Origin: Candidatus Nitrosoglobus terrae
Lineage (GTDB): Bacteria; Pseudomonadota; Gammaproteobacteria; Nitrosococcales; Nitrosococcaceae
Direction: 5' to 3'
Assembly: GCF_002356115.1 (NCBI RefSeq)
Contig: NZ_AP014836.1
Span: 1,189,001 to 1,253,000 of the forward strand
DNA length: 64,000 nucleotides
Shown here: one piece after another, positions 26,586-36,344 of the stretch
Numbering within the stretch: position 1 is the stretch's first letter
How the letters are laid out: the number at the start of each line of letters is the position of its first letter
The notes under the pieces: generated by a model
Seen by the model: only the letters and a program-made list of their open reading frames with translations
Told to the model about the DNA's origin: nothing
Databases searched by the model: none
Made by a program: the position numbers and the translations under genes

Positions 26586-26870
26586 TCAGGATTTCTCATC
26601 CTTTTGTCCTTTCTCCTTCCATACTGTTGTTCCTAATATTGCTCCAAATGCTACATGAATCATCCCACCAGATGTTAGCGTTATTGGAGACCATTGTGTT
26701 AATGGCATCTTTAATTTTAACTGTACCAATATCCACGCAGTGGGAAAAATTATAAAATCAAAAACGCAGATTGTTAAATAGATTACTGCCGTTATAATTT
26801 TCCAATGCATTATTAAATTTATTTTTTGTTCTTCTAATTTTTGTTCTTCCGCTTTTTCTAAATCAGCCAT
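26586..26870 (-). CDS. Small two-helix membrane protein, phage-holin-like
   Basis: 94 residues: a charged coiled N-terminus (MADLEKAEEQKLEEQK), a helix at ~24-46 (AVIYLTICVFDFIIFP), a connecting segment with QWSPITLTSGGMIHVAFG and a second helix (~70-84), then a charged KEKGQKDEKS tail. The FDFIIFP...QW.P.TL..GG..H.AFGAILG pattern recalls small holin-like proteins of tailed phages, but no endolysin or other phage gene is nearby. A clean AGGAG ribosome site precedes the ATG. Function uncertain. Confidence 0.6.
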   Translation of the reverse strand: MADLEKAEEQKLEEQKINLIMHWKIITAVIYLTICVFDFIIFPTAWILVQLKLKMPLTQWSPITLTSGGMIHVAFGAILGTTVWKEKGQKDEKS

Positions 26871-27075
26871 CCCTATCTCCTAAAATTTAGTTTGCTTCTT
26901 AATTAAAGGCTAAACCTATTTAGTTCAAGATGTCTTTACTATCCCTGCGTATATCCCAATCCTGAAAAATAGAGCTAAGATTAATTATTAGGCCCTTAAA
27001 GTTAGAAAGCCTTATTAATATTATTTCCCATATGATCTAATTTAGAAGATAAAAAGGGCAAAACCTATCTAACTA

Positions 27076-28245
27076 CTACCTGAGCTTTACCTCAAATTCT
27101 AACGTTTTATCTTTATCCTGATCCGCCTTACGGCTTGCTTTGACAAGAACCTGATCACCCGGTTTTTTATCCCACATAATTTTCTGAACATCAGACATTT
27201 TAGAGACGAAGTGGCCGTTTAAGGCAAGGATCTTGTCTTTTTCTTTCATACCGGCGACCTTAGCCGGACTATCTTCGGAAAAATCACTGATCTCAAGTGA
27301 TCCGGTTGATATATCTAGTATCACCCCTAAAAAACCTGCCTTTGGTAGTTCTTTTTCTTTTGAAAGTAATAAATAATCGGCAATCTCTGGATTAATAGCC
27401 CTATCCCAGTCATTTAATATAATAACTGTGCTTATTTTACTAAGGCGGCGCTTAAATCGATCCGGGATACCCGCTCCATAAGCTAGATGGCCGTTACCTG
27501 CTAAAACAACCATATGAGTATTGGGATGGCTTTTAAGATAGCGAGCCGCGCTTTCAGCCATAGCTTCATCCCACACAAGCTGAGCCTCATAAAAAGTCTT
27601 AAATTTTCCAAAATACTGAGGATGATCTTTAAATACTTTTTTGAGGCGATCCTCATATCTCTTATTGGAGTAGTCAATATCAGCAGGAATTTGCGCTCTT
27701 TCTTTTTTAGAAAGTCCTTTTAACCCCTCTCGACCTACCTTTTCAATAATTTCAGTCGGCACATTAAGTGCAACTATTGGAATATGATTATTCCGGGCAA
27801 ATTCTAAAATCGGAGCATACAAACGAAAATCATAACGCCAGCGATCATAGTATTCTGTTTTATCTAATAACCCATCCGTACTTAAGTTACCAGCAATATA
27901 GCGATCCAAATACTGCTGAAAAGGTTGTTGAAAAAATTCAACCCCAATCGCTAAGTTAGCATATCTGGCATAAAGACCCTGAATAATTGCAAGCTGATTT
28001 AAATGATGATCAAAACGGGGATGCTGCTCACCCACAAAAACGGCTTGATAATAAGATAATTCAGGAATAAGTTTTGCTATCTCAGGTAATTTTTTCAAAT
28101 TTATGGCCTTAACGGATGAGTTAATTTCAAACCTACCCGGATCTTGACCCTCAACCCTTACCCCCTCAGCGGCCTGGACAACAGCGTGAAAAAAAACAGT
28201 AACCGTTAACAGCAAAAAAACGGGAATAGCCATTTTAGTTTGCAT
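27076..28245 (-). CDS. ChaN-like haem-binding-fold protein with C-terminal PDZ
   Basis: 389 residues. Signal peptide (~1-26, ending VVQAAEG). Residues ~50-290 are the ChaN (DUF399/Tiki-like) domain with FVGEQHPRFDHHLNQL, AIGVEFFQQPFQQYLD, YYDRWRYDFRLYAPILEFAR and VVLAGNGHLAYGAGIP. Residues ~300-389 form a PDZ domain (GFLGVILDIS, SPAKVAGMKEKDKILALNG). ChaN of Campylobacter is an iron-regulated haem-binding lipoprotein; the present protein has no lipobox, so it should be soluble periplasmic. The combination suggests a haem-handling or peptidase-like role. Divergent from hslO. Confidence 0.82.
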   Translation of the reverse strand: MQTKMAIPVFLLLTVTVFFHAVVQAAEGVRVEGQDPGRFEINSSVKAINLKKLPEIAKLIPELSYYQAVFVGEQHPRFDHHLNQLAIIQGLYARYANLAIGVEFFQQPFQQYLDRYIAGNLSTDGLLDKTEYYDRWRYDFRLYAPILEFARNNHIPIVALNVPTEIIEKVGREGLKGLSKKERAQIPADIDYSNKRYEDRLKKVFKDHPQYFGKFKTFYEAQLVWDEAMAESAARYLKSHPNTHMVVLAGNGHLAYGAGIPDRFKRRLSKISTVIILNDWDRAINPEIADYLLLSKEKELPKAGFLGVILDISTGSLEISDFSEDSPAKVAGMKEKDKILALNGHFVSKMSDVQKIMWDKKPGDQVLVKASRKADQDKDKTLEFEVKLR

Positions 28246-28621
28246 TTCTGGAGATCCAAAAATTAAGATGTTTTTATAAATAAAATTAACAGTATAGAAA
28301 TATTTTCCATCATAGCTTTATTATAGCCTACTTACTCTTGTATTTATCTTTACAATCTTGCCACGATGGCAATAGTCAATATTTTAAGTAATCTACCCCA
28401 ATCTCTATGGAAGCAGGCACCACAGTCAATTTACAGGTTATCTAAAAATCGAAAAACTACCTAGAAAAATCCCTATAAACTATTCTAAGGGAATATCAGC
28501 TACAATACTAAAAGAGATTATCAATCTACGGAAAGCGATAATATATAGAACGCTGAACTCTAATCCCAAGGCAGGTCTAATTAATGTCTAAAGTCTAGCG
28601 AGAATTAAATAGGTTTCTCTT
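28246..28621. other. Gene-free divergent control region (376 bp)
   Basis: Lies between the divergently read ChaN-PDZ and hslO genes. No open frame or RNA gene was recognised. One small perfect inverted repeat (TTGCCA/TGGCAA, 28358-28372) could be an operator. It presumably holds both promoters. Confidence 0.4.
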
Positions 28622-29491
28622 ATGGCTAATCAAGATTATTTACATCGTTTCTTGTTTGAAAATTCTAAGATTCGTGGAGAATGGGTGCAGCTTAATACAA
28701 GCTGGCAAACTGTCCTTGCCCGTCATAGCTATCCTGATGTCGTACAATCCCAGCTTGGACAAGCCTTAGCGGCTGCTGTTCTACTCTCGGCTACCATCAA
28801 ATTTAAAGGATCTCTGATTTTTCAGATACAGAGCGAAGGCCCCCTAAAAACGCTAGTAGCCCAAGCCACTCACCAAAGAACTGTACGAGGATTAGCCCGC
28901 TGGCAAGGAGAAATTCCTCACGGGTCTTTGCCAGAGATTTATGGCTCTGGCCGTTTAATTTTAACTATCCAAACAGAAGGGAAACCTCCTTATCAAGGAA
29001 TAGTTTCCTTAGAAGGAATCAATCTAGCTGAGGCTTTGCAAACTTATTTTTCTCATTCAGAGCAGCTCAAAACTCGGCTTTGGCTCACTGCCGACAAGCA
29101 ACAAGCTGTGGGGCTATTTCTCCAAGAACTACCTTCTCAACAGATGGATGATACTGATTGGGAGCGTATTACCCTGCTGGCTAATACAGTTACGATGCAG
29201 GAGATGTTATCATTATCCAGCACTGGGTTACTTTATCGGTTATTCAATGAAGAACACGTCCGTTTATTTGCACCAGAGTCTATCTCTTTTCAGTGCAATT
29301 GTTCTCAAGAACGAATTGAGAATACCTTGCTTGCTTTAGGGGCAACCGAGATAAGAGCTATCCTAAAAGAACAAGGCTCAGTCGAAGTAGATTGCGAGTT
29401 TTGCAATCGCCACTACAGCTTTGACCCAGTAGATATAGAACAGCTATTAAGTAGTCAAGTAAAGGTTTCCCCATCTCCTACACGGCACTAA
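28622..29491 (+). CDS. hslO: Hsp33 redox-regulated chaperone
   Basis: Cytoplasmic holdase activated by oxidation. 289 residues, standard length. The zinc switch is complete: Cys225 and Cys227 (CNC) with Cys258 and Cys261 (CEFC), followed by NRHYSFD. The N-terminal core contains ARHSYPDVVQSQLGQALAAAVLLSATIKFKG. Ends two bases before the start of the HAD phosphatase gene, so the two are co-transcribed. Confidence 0.96.
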   Translation: MANQDYLHRFLFENSKIRGEWVQLNTSWQTVLARHSYPDVVQSQLGQALAAAVLLSATIKFKGSLIFQIQSEGPLKTLVAQATHQRTVRGLARWQGEIPHGSLPEIYGSGRLILTIQTEGKPPYQGIVSLEGINLAEALQTYFSHSEQLKTRLWLTADKQQAVGLFLQELPSQQMDDTDWERITLLANTVTMQEMLSLSSTGLLYRLFNEEHVRLFAPESISFQCNCSQERIENTLLALGATEIRAILKEQGSVEVDCEFCNRHYSFDPVDIEQLLSSQVKVSPSPTRH

Positions 29492-29493
29492 GC

Positions 29494-30249
29494 ATGGCGA
29501 TTACCCAACATATTAAATCAGCTCACTACTTACTAAAACCCAATTTATCACTGATAACTTTTGATCTTGATGAAACTGTTTGGCCCAGCGAGCAAGTCTT
29601 AAAAAAAGCCGAGCAGGCTCAATTTAATTGGCTCCAGCTACAAGCAGAACGCCTAGCAGCAGCCCATGATATTGAAAGCTTACGTGCCCATAGACGGCTT
29701 ACCAAAAAACAATATACTGAAATTGCTCATGATATGACGGCTGTACGCAAAACTTCCCTAAGCTTATTATTGCAGGAGTTTAATTATCCAGTAAGCTTAG
29801 CGCATGAGGCTGTGACTGTTTTTCTTCAGGCTCGAAACCAAGTAACGCCTTACCCTGATGTCGTACCCGTACTTAAAAAACTCGCTAAGATCTACCCGCT
29901 TACTTCTATCACAAACGGCAATGCTGATGTTCAGTACACTCCATTAAATACCTATTTTCATTTTTCCCTAACCCCTGCCATAGTAGGCACAGCAAAACCC
30001 TCACCAGATATATTCCATAGAGCGCTAGATCAAGCTGGCGTTGAGCCCCATCAAGCGATCCATATAGGCGATCATCCAGAATGTGATGTTATGGCCGCTC
30101 AACAAGTAGGCATGCAGACTATCTGGATTAATCGATCAGGAATCCATTGGCCAGCGGATTTACCTCCTCCTGATGCCACTATTCAGGATTTCTACGGGCT
30201 TGAACACTTTCTTTCACGACAGACACAGAAACTAAAGACTAATTTATAA
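29494..30249 (+). CDS. HAD-superfamily phosphatase, YigB-like
   Basis: 251-residue haloacid-dehalogenase-fold hydrolase. Motif I is ITFDLDETVWPS (~22-33) with the nucleophile Asp; motif II SITNGNADV (~148-156); motif III with the Lys in GTAKPSPDIF; motif IV HIGDHPECDVMAAQQVG. The TNGNA and overall layout resemble YigB, an FMN phosphatase acting in riboflavin/FMN metabolism, but substrate assignment is inferential. Translationally close to hslO. Confidence 0.82.
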   Translation: MAITQHIKSAHYLLKPNLSLITFDLDETVWPSEQVLKKAEQAQFNWLQLQAERLAAAHDIESLRAHRRLTKKQYTEIAHDMTAVRKTSLSLLLQEFNYPVSLAHEAVTVFLQARNQVTPYPDVVPVLKKLAKIYPLTSITNGNADVQYTPLNTYFHFSLTPAIVGTAKPSPDIFHRALDQAGVEPHQAIHIGDHPECDVMAAQQVGMQTIWINRSGIHWPADLPPPDATIQDFYGLEHFLSRQTQKLKTNL

Positions 30250-30284
30250 TTTCCCATCTATTCGTAAGTAAAGAGCTTAACTTT

Positions 30285-33239
30285 ATGCATAATACCTCTG
30301 ATCATCTCCCTAAAGCTAAAGGGTTAACCCATCCTACCTTTGATTGGCTACGCAGCCAACGCATTGACTCACTTAATCTTACCGTAGAAGAATACTGTCA
30401 TCGTAAAACAGGCGCTAAACACTTTCATCTAGCTGCAGATAACCCAGAGAATGGGTTTTTAGTCGCTTTCCGCACTGTACCCATGGACTCCACAGGCGTA
30501 GCTCATATCCTAGAGCACACTGTCCTGTGCGGAAGCCAAAGATATCCAGTACGAGATCCTTTCTTTATGATGCTTCGGCGCTCTTTAAATACTTTTATGA
30601 ACGCCTTTACCAGCTCCGATTGGACGGCTTATCCTTTTGCGAGTAAAAATAAGAAAGACTTTAATAACCTACTAAAAGTTTATTTAGATGCGGTATTTTT
30701 TGCCCGCTTAGATCCCCTAGACTTTGCTCAAGAAGGCCATCGGGTAGAATTTGAAACTCCGAATGATCCCCAAACTGACCTTGTCTTTAAAGGGGTAGTC
30801 TTCAATGAAATGAAAGGGGCGATGAGTTCACCCATCTCTACTCTCTGGCAGTCTCTTTCAAGCTATTTATTCCCAACGACCACCTACCATTACAATAGCG
30901 GCGGAGATCCAAAGCATATCCCCGATCTGAGCTATGAACAGCTTAAGTCCTTCTATAGCACCCATTATCATCCTTCCAACGCGGTTTTCATGACTTTTGG
31001 CGATATCCCAGCACAAGAACATCATGAGCAATTTGAATCTTATGCCTTATCTTCGTTTGAGAAACGTAATATAAATCTCAGGGTTGCTGATGAAAAACGA
31101 TATCCTACACCACTCCAAGTAGAAGAGAGTTATGCCCTTGAGGCCGAAGATAGCGCCCATAAGACTCATATTATACTGGGTTGGTTACTTGGCCAGAGTA
31201 CTGATCTAGATCAACAGCTTAAAGCTCACTTACTGTCTGGTGTTTTACTTGATAACAGTGGCTCTCCACTTCGCTATGCCCTAGAAACCTGTGGGTTAGG
31301 GGCTGCCCCCTCCCCACTATGTGGATTAGAAGATAATAATCGGGAAATGAGCTTCATCTGCGGCCTTGAAGGATCTCAGCCAGAGCAGGCTGAAGCCCTT
31401 GAGCAACGGATATTAGAGGTGCTGCAAGAGGTCGCTAAGAAAGGGGTTCCTCAGGAGCAAATAGAAGCCGTATTACACCAACTAGAGCTACATCAAAGAG
31501 AGATTAGCGGCGGTAATATGCCCTATGGCCTTCAGCTCATGCTTCAAGGATTATCAAGCGCTATCCATCACGGGGATCCGGTCGCTTTACTCAATCTTGA
31601 TCCTACCCTAGATAAATTACGCCAAGAAATAAAAGATCCCAATTTTATTCAACAGCTGGTAAAGGAAAATCTCCTCAATAACTCACATCGAGTACGTTTA
31701 GTCCTCCAGCCTGACCCTACCCTCAGCGCTCACCGCATCCAAGAAGAAAAAAGCTGCTTATCCGAGATGAAATCAGCTATGAGTGAGGCACAAAAAGCAG
31801 CTATAGTAAAATTAGCTGCCGATCTTGCGACCCGCCAGCAACAGCAAGATGACCCTGATATCCTGCCAAAAGTGGGAATTGAGGATATTCCGGCTACGCT
31901 CCCTATTCCTAAGGGCAAGCAAGATCTTATCGGCAAGCTACCTGCCGCGTTCTTTAATCAAGGCACCAATGGTTTGATATATCAGCAAATTATTATTGAT
32001 CTGCCGCAGTTAGAGGACGAGCTACTGAATGTGTTACCCCACTATACTGCCTGCCTCACAGAACTCGGTGTTGGCAAGAAAGATTATCGCCAAACCCAAA
32101 CTTGGCAAAGCACCATTAGCGGTGGAATCAACGCTAGCACGACCTTACGCGGGCGAATAGAGAATGTACAACAGGTTAATGGCCATTTTGTTCTTTCTGG
32201 TAAAGCCCTGAGCCGTAATCACAATCATCTGACTGAATTACTGCAAACAACACTCCATGAAATCCGGTTTGACGAACTTGATCACCTTCGAGAAATCATA
32301 GCCCAGTGTCGATCCGAATGGGAGGATCACATCACCGGTAGCGGCCATAACCTTGCCATGTCAGCCGCAGTCAGCGGCATGAGCCCAACCGCAGCCTTGA
32401 CCCACCGGTTAAGCGGGCTTGCTGGGATTGTGTTTTTGCAGCAATTAGATGAAAGCTTAGCCCATAAAGCTAAGCTGGAAGAACTTACCCACAAATTTCA
32501 CCTGATCCATGAACGTATTCTAGCCGCGCCACGCCAATTATTGATTATTAGCGAGCAAAAAGATCAAGTAGAAATTCAAAGCGCTTTAAATAAGCGTTGG
32601 GGCCATAATTTAAAAGCCACCAGTAAATTTACTTCACTCCAACTACCCCAAATACGCACTTCAGTACGCCAATCCTGGACAACCAATACTCAGGTGAATT
32701 TCTGTGCTAAAGCCTACCCTACAGTACCTATTAGCCACCCAGATGCAGCAGCTTTAACCGTACTTGGGGGATTTCTTCGTAATAATTATTTACATCGAGC
32801 TATCCGTGAGCAAGGAGGCGCTTATGGCGGCGGTGCGGGGCAAGACTCAGAAAGCGCCGCCTTCCGTTTTTTCTCCTACCGAGATCCCCGTCTTACAGCA
32901 ACGCTAACGGATTTTAATCAGTCGGTACAGTGGCTACTAGAAAATGATCATCCATGGCGTTTAGTAGAGGAAGCCATTCTTGGCGTTATTAGTAGTATTG
33001 ATAAACCCAAATCTCCAGCCGGTGAGGCCAAAAGCGCTTTTTACAATAATCTCTATGGCCGTACTCCTGAACAACAACGCCATTTTCGCAGCCAAATATT
33101 AGAGGTTCGCCTTAAGGGTTTAAAAACAGTGGCTGAAAGATACCTTACACTAGAAGACAACGCTAGTATCGCCGTACTCACCAACACTGCCCAGCTTACT
33201 CAGCTAGCTGATCTTCAACTCAATGCTTATAAAGTTTAA
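30285..33239 (+). CDS. M16C metallopeptidase, PreP-like
   Basis: 984-residue clamshell zinc protease of the pitrilysin family, subfamily C, related to the organellar presequence protease PreP/Cym1. The inverted zinc motif HILEH is at residues 74-78 with ligands His74, Glu77 (catalytic base) and His78 arranged HxxEH; a downstream Glu in VVFNEMKGAM is the expected third ligand. The full four-domain length is present, including the C-terminal AIREQGGAYGGGAG segment. It has no signal peptide, so it should degrade peptides in the cytoplasm. It follows the HAD gene by 35 bases in a likely hslO operon. Confidence 0.9.
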   Translation: MHNTSDHLPKAKGLTHPTFDWLRSQRIDSLNLTVEEYCHRKTGAKHFHLAADNPENGFLVAFRTVPMDSTGVAHILEHTVLCGSQRYPVRDPFFMMLRRSLNTFMNAFTSSDWTAYPFASKNKKDFNNLLKVYLDAVFFARLDPLDFAQEGHRVEFETPNDPQTDLVFKGVVFNEMKGAMSSPISTLWQSLSSYLFPTTTYHYNSGGDPKHIPDLSYEQLKSFYSTHYHPSNAVFMTFGDIPAQEHHEQFESYALSSFEKRNINLRVADEKRYPTPLQVEESYALEAEDSAHKTHIILGWLLGQSTDLDQQLKAHLLSGVLLDNSGSPLRYALETCGLGAAPSPLCGLEDNNREMSFICGLEGSQPEQAEALEQRILEVLQEVAKKGVPQEQIEAVLHQLELHQREISGGNMPYGLQLMLQGLSSAIHHGDPVALLNLDPTLDKLRQEIKDPNFIQQLVKENLLNNSHRVRLVLQPDPTLSAHRIQEEKSCLSEMKSAMSEAQKAAIVKLAADLATRQQQQDDPDILPKVGIEDIPATLPIPKGKQDLIGKLPAAFFNQGTNGLIYQQIIIDLPQLEDELLNVLPHYTACLTELGVGKKDYRQTQTWQSTISGGINASTTLRGRIENVQQVNGHFVLSGKALSRNHNHLTELLQTTLHEIRFDELDHLREIIAQCRSEWEDHITGSGHNLAMSAAVSGMSPTAALTHRLSGLAGIVFLQQLDESLAHKAKLEELTHKFHLIHERILAAPRQLLIISEQKDQVEIQSALNKRWGHNLKATSKFTSLQLPQIRTSVRQSWTTNTQVNFCAKAYPTVPISHPDAAALTVLGGFLRNNYLHRAIREQGGAYGGGAGQDSESAAFRFFSYRDPRLTATLTDFNQSVQWLLENDHPWRLVEEAILGVISSIDKPKSPAGEAKSAFYNNLYGRTPEQQRHFRSQILEVRLKGLKTVAERYLTLEDNASIAVLTNTAQLTQLADLQLNAYKV

Positions 33240-33252
33240 ATAAAGCAATCAA

Positions 33253-34110
33253 ATGCGAGCAGGCTTTATTGGTCTAGGAACCATGGGAAAACCCATGGCC
33301 TATAATTTGGCTAAAGGGGGCTTCCTCAGCAGTGTTTGGAATAGAACGCAGATAATTGCTAAAACCTTAGCACAAACATTAAACATAACTTATGCCCAAA
33401 CACCTGCAGAGCTAGCCACAGCGGTAGAAGTCATATGCATATGTGTTACCGGTGATAAAGAGGTTTTAGTTATTACTGAGGCGCTTGCCCCTAATCTTAA
33501 CCCTCAGAAAATTGTCATTGATTTTTCCACTGTCAGCGCAGAGACTGCACGCCAAGCCGCTGCTATTGTCCGTAGTCAAGGAGGTGACTTTCTAGACTGT
33601 CCCGTCTCTGGCGGCCTAGAAGGCGCTCGTAATAGTACCCTAACCATGATGGTAGGCGGTCATCAGGTAACCCTAGAGAAAATCCGACCACTACTCAACA
33701 CTATGGGCAAATCTATTACCCACATGGGGGAAGTTGGTACCGGCCAAAGCACCAAAGCAGTCAATCAAATCATGGCAGCGGGAATCAACCAAGCAGTAAC
33801 CGAGGCTTTGGCTTTTGGTGAGGCTCAAGGTTTAGATATGGACAAAGCCATTGAGGCTATTAGCCAAGGTGCAGCTGGAAACTGGTTTTTAGAGAAACGG
33901 GGTAAAACCATGGTGCAAGGTACATTTAATCTCGGTTTTAAAATTACCTTACACCATAAAGATCTCTCTATCTGCAAAGCGATGGCAGCTCAGCTTGGTT
34001 TTTCCCTCCCCCTTGCCGAGGGGATGCTTACTGACTATCAGCAGCTCATAGATCAGGGATTCGGCGAGGAAGACATCTCTGCTCTATACCGATTAAAACG
34101 ACCAAACTAA
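33253..34110 (+). CDS. Beta-hydroxyacid dehydrogenase (GarR/MmsB family)
   Basis: 285 residues, NAD(P)-dependent. The N-terminal Rossmann motif is FIGLGTMGKPMAYNLAKGG; the substrate-binding signature is DFLDCPVSGGLEGARNSTLTMMVGG (~114-138); the catalytic Lys lies in STKAVNQIMAAG. Typical substrates are tartronate semialdehyde, 3-hydroxyisobutyrate, or succinic semialdehyde/glyoxylate for the GLYR type; none can be chosen. Starts 13 bases after the peptidase gene. Confidence 0.88.
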   Translation: MRAGFIGLGTMGKPMAYNLAKGGFLSSVWNRTQIIAKTLAQTLNITYAQTPAELATAVEVICICVTGDKEVLVITEALAPNLNPQKIVIDFSTVSAETARQAAAIVRSQGGDFLDCPVSGGLEGARNSTLTMMVGGHQVTLEKIRPLLNTMGKSITHMGEVGTGQSTKAVNQIMAAGINQAVTEALAFGEAQGLDMDKAIEAISQGAAGNWFLEKRGKTMVQGTFNLGFKITLHHKDLSICKAMAAQLGFSLPLAEGMLTDYQQLIDQGFGEEDISALYRLKRPN

Positions 34111-34159
34111 ACCACAAAACAACCCAGAGATAACTTTTATTTCTATTATTTCTATACTT

Positions 34160-34798
34160 ATGCTCTTCCTAAGCTGGCTATTCCTGGCTTTCCCTAGCAT
34201 TGATCTTACTGTCAGCAGCTGGTTCTATAGACCAGTACAAGGGTTTTTTCTAAAAAATGAAGCCTTATTTGTTTTTTTAGATGAGGGCACTTCCATCGTA
34301 GCTCATATTTTTGAGCTAACTTTTACGGCGATTTTATTATTAAGCTTTACTCATTCACTACAACGCTATTTGATTCCATTGCGTAAGCCTGTCATTTATC
34401 TTTCGCTAGTACTCCTATTAGGCCCAGGATGGCTAGTGAATAGTGTTCTTAAAAATCACTGGGATAGAGCACGACCCTATCAGGTTACTCAATTTGGCGG
34501 CAATAAAACCTTCTCTGCTGCCTGGATGCCTAGCGACCAATGTAGTCATAACTGCTCATTTACCTCTGGTCATGCTTCAATGGGTTTTTATTTTTTGAGC
34601 TTTGGCTATTTATTCCCGCGACAGTGGCGTTTATGGCTAGGAATCGGACTTGGCTTAGGTGAGCTTATCGGCTTAGCCCGTATTGCTCAAGGAGCGCATT
34701 TTCTGAGTGATATTGTATTTTCTTTCTTTATTATCTATTTCACTGCTCAAGGAGTCGCCAAATTGTTGCTAAAAAATAAGGCAATACCATCTAGTTAA
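34160..34798 (+). CDS. PAP2-family membrane phosphatase
   Basis: 212-residue membrane protein with the three-part acid phosphatase signature: KNHWDRARP, SFTSGHASMG and ARIAQGAHFLSDIV. Several hydrophobic helices surround these. Relatives include LpxE/LpxF-type lipid A phosphatases, PgpB and undecaprenyl-pyrophosphate phosphatase; the CSHNCSFTSGHAS form, with cysteines before the second motif, is common in lipid A/inner-membrane PAP2 proteins of proteobacteria. The stop codon overlaps by two bases the stop of the decayed gene on the other strand. Confidence 0.87.
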   Translation: MLFLSWLFLAFPSIDLTVSSWFYRPVQGFFLKNEALFVFLDEGTSIVAHIFELTFTAILLLSFTHSLQRYLIPLRKPVIYLSLVLLLGPGWLVNSVLKNHWDRARPYQVTQFGGNKTFSAAWMPSDQCSHNCSFTSGHASMGFYFLSFGYLFPRQWRLWLGIGLGLGELIGLARIAQGAHFLSDIVFSFFIIYFTAQGVAKLLLKNKAIPSS

Positions 34799-35310
34799 AA
34801 TAATATAAGGTATTCAATCTTAATTCCTCCGTAAACATTAGCTGTTCTTCCTCCAGTAGTATTTGTGTAGAAACCGGCTATTTTTAACTGAAATAAACGT
34901 ATTTGCTACAAAGAATTATGGCTTAGAACGCGATGGCTAGCCACTAATTCAGCCCGAATACCTTCTCCAAGGTTACGTGTAATACCGGTGTAAATCTACC
35001 TTAAAGCTAATATTTTCTCGCACAACAGAGGGATCTCGATAAACACTCAGAGATAAACGTTGAGGTGCCTGCTCAGCAAAGCTTATCGTCTCCTCCCATC
35101 AATTTGTTTTTTACGCTACGATCATTATCTGCTCTAGTATGAATGGGGTTACCTGATCTGATCTAGGTAAAATTTAGTAAGTAAGCTGCCCGATCATATT
35201 GATCAAAAATCTAAACTTGATCGCCAAAAATTCCCCAAAAATACGCTCCTTGAGTTTGAATACGATCATAGCCACTCTTTAAAAACAAAAAGCCTCTTTC
35301 TAATTACCTG
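34795..35310 (-). pseudogene. Decayed gene, probably an outer-membrane protein
   Basis: No intact frame, but the minus strand yields successive coding-like segments in shifting frames: KSGYDRIQTQGAYFWGIFG then, after a stop, IFDQYDRAAYLLNF, another stop, RSGNPIHTRADNDRS, a shift to QRLSLSVYRDPSVVREN, a shift to NLGEGIRAELVASHRVLSH, a stop, then FYTNTTGGRTANVYGG and a final IEYL-type end. At least three in-frame stops and two frameshifts are needed. The alternating polar/aromatic pattern and the Tyr-rich C-terminus suggest a beta-barrel protein, but no family was identified. Confidence 0.6.
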
Positions 35311-35374
35311 TGTGCCATAGCATTGATTTTGCTAGAATCTATCTTCATAAATAAATAGAAATAGGTTTAATTAA

Positions 35375-36316
35375 ATGGATACTTATCTAGTCACTGGAGC
35401 CGCTGGGTTTATAGGAAGCCATAGCGTAGATTACCTGCTAGCTACGGGCCATAAGGTTATTGGTATAGACAATTTTTATACTGGGAATATAAAAAATTTA
35501 GACCAAGCCTTACGCTCATCAGAATTCCAATTTTTAGAGCTTGATGTCACGGATGAACATGGGCTAGCAGCATTATTTAGCGCGCATAAATTTGCAGGTG
35601 TCTTACACCTAGCTGCACTAGTTAGCGTACCGGAGAGTTTCAGTAAGCCCGCGCTTAACTTTAAAACTAACATAGCGGCTACTGATACTGTTGCTCGTTT
35701 GTGCATTGATAACCAATGCCCAAGAATTGTATTTGCCTCTTCGGCAGCGGTTTACGGTAACTCTGAGATTCTCCCTAATGTTGAAACAGCAAGGCCCAAC
35801 CCTCAATCCCCTTATGCTGCTGCTAAACTGTCATCCGAAATTCTGCTTTTAACCTACACAAAAAGCTACCCATTAGAGGCGGTATGTTTCCGTTACTTTA
35901 ATGTTTACGGGCCACGGCAAGATCCAAACTCCCCTTATTCAGGAGTGCTCTCAATTTTTGCTAAAAATTTTCAAGAAGGATCTCCCGTAACTGTCTATGG
36001 TGACGGCGAACAAACTCGTGACTTTATCTATGTCCAAGATGTAGCCCGCGCTAACTGTAACGCACTAACCGCAAAGAGGATTAGCAGTAATTACTATAAC
36101 CTATGCACAAATCAGGCAATTTCCCTCAATCAGGTACTCACTTTACTTCATCAATATTACCCTAACGTCACTCCAGCCCAATATATAGCCAGCAGAGTAG
36201 GCGATATTCGCCACTCTCGTGGTGACGCTAGCCGGCTTCAGGAAACCTTTGGAATCAGCGCCCAAGTGCCATTCGATAAGGGCTTAAAGAAGCTTTTAGC
36301 AGCTAAAAGCCCCTAA
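35375..36316 (+). CDS. NAD-dependent sugar-nucleotide epimerase, GalE/WbpP-like
   Basis: 313 residues of the extended SDR family. NAD-binding VTGAAGFIGSHSVDYLL at the N-terminus, the FASSAAVYGNSE segment with catalytic Ser, and the YxxxK motif in SPYAAAKLSSE; RYFNVYGPRQDP follows. This is the pattern of UDP-glucose or UDP-N-acetylglucosamine 4-epimerases supplying envelope polysaccharides. It is bounded on both sides by decayed genes and is not in a recognisable polysaccharide cluster. An AGG ribosome site lies before the ATG. Confidence 0.88.
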   Translation: MDTYLVTGAAGFIGSHSVDYLLATGHKVIGIDNFYTGNIKNLDQALRSSEFQFLELDVTDEHGLAALFSAHKFAGVLHLAALVSVPESFSKPALNFKTNIAATDTVARLCIDNQCPRIVFASSAAVYGNSEILPNVETARPNPQSPYAAAKLSSEILLLTYTKSYPLEAVCFRYFNVYGPRQDPNSPYSGVLSIFAKNFQEGSPVTVYGDGEQTRDFIYVQDVARANCNALTAKRISSNYYNLCTNQAISLNQVLTLLHQYYPNVTPAQYIASRVGDIRHSRGDASRLQETFGISAQVPFDKGLKKLLAAKSP

Positions 36317-36344
36317 AATCCTCGCCCCTATAATATATAATAGC

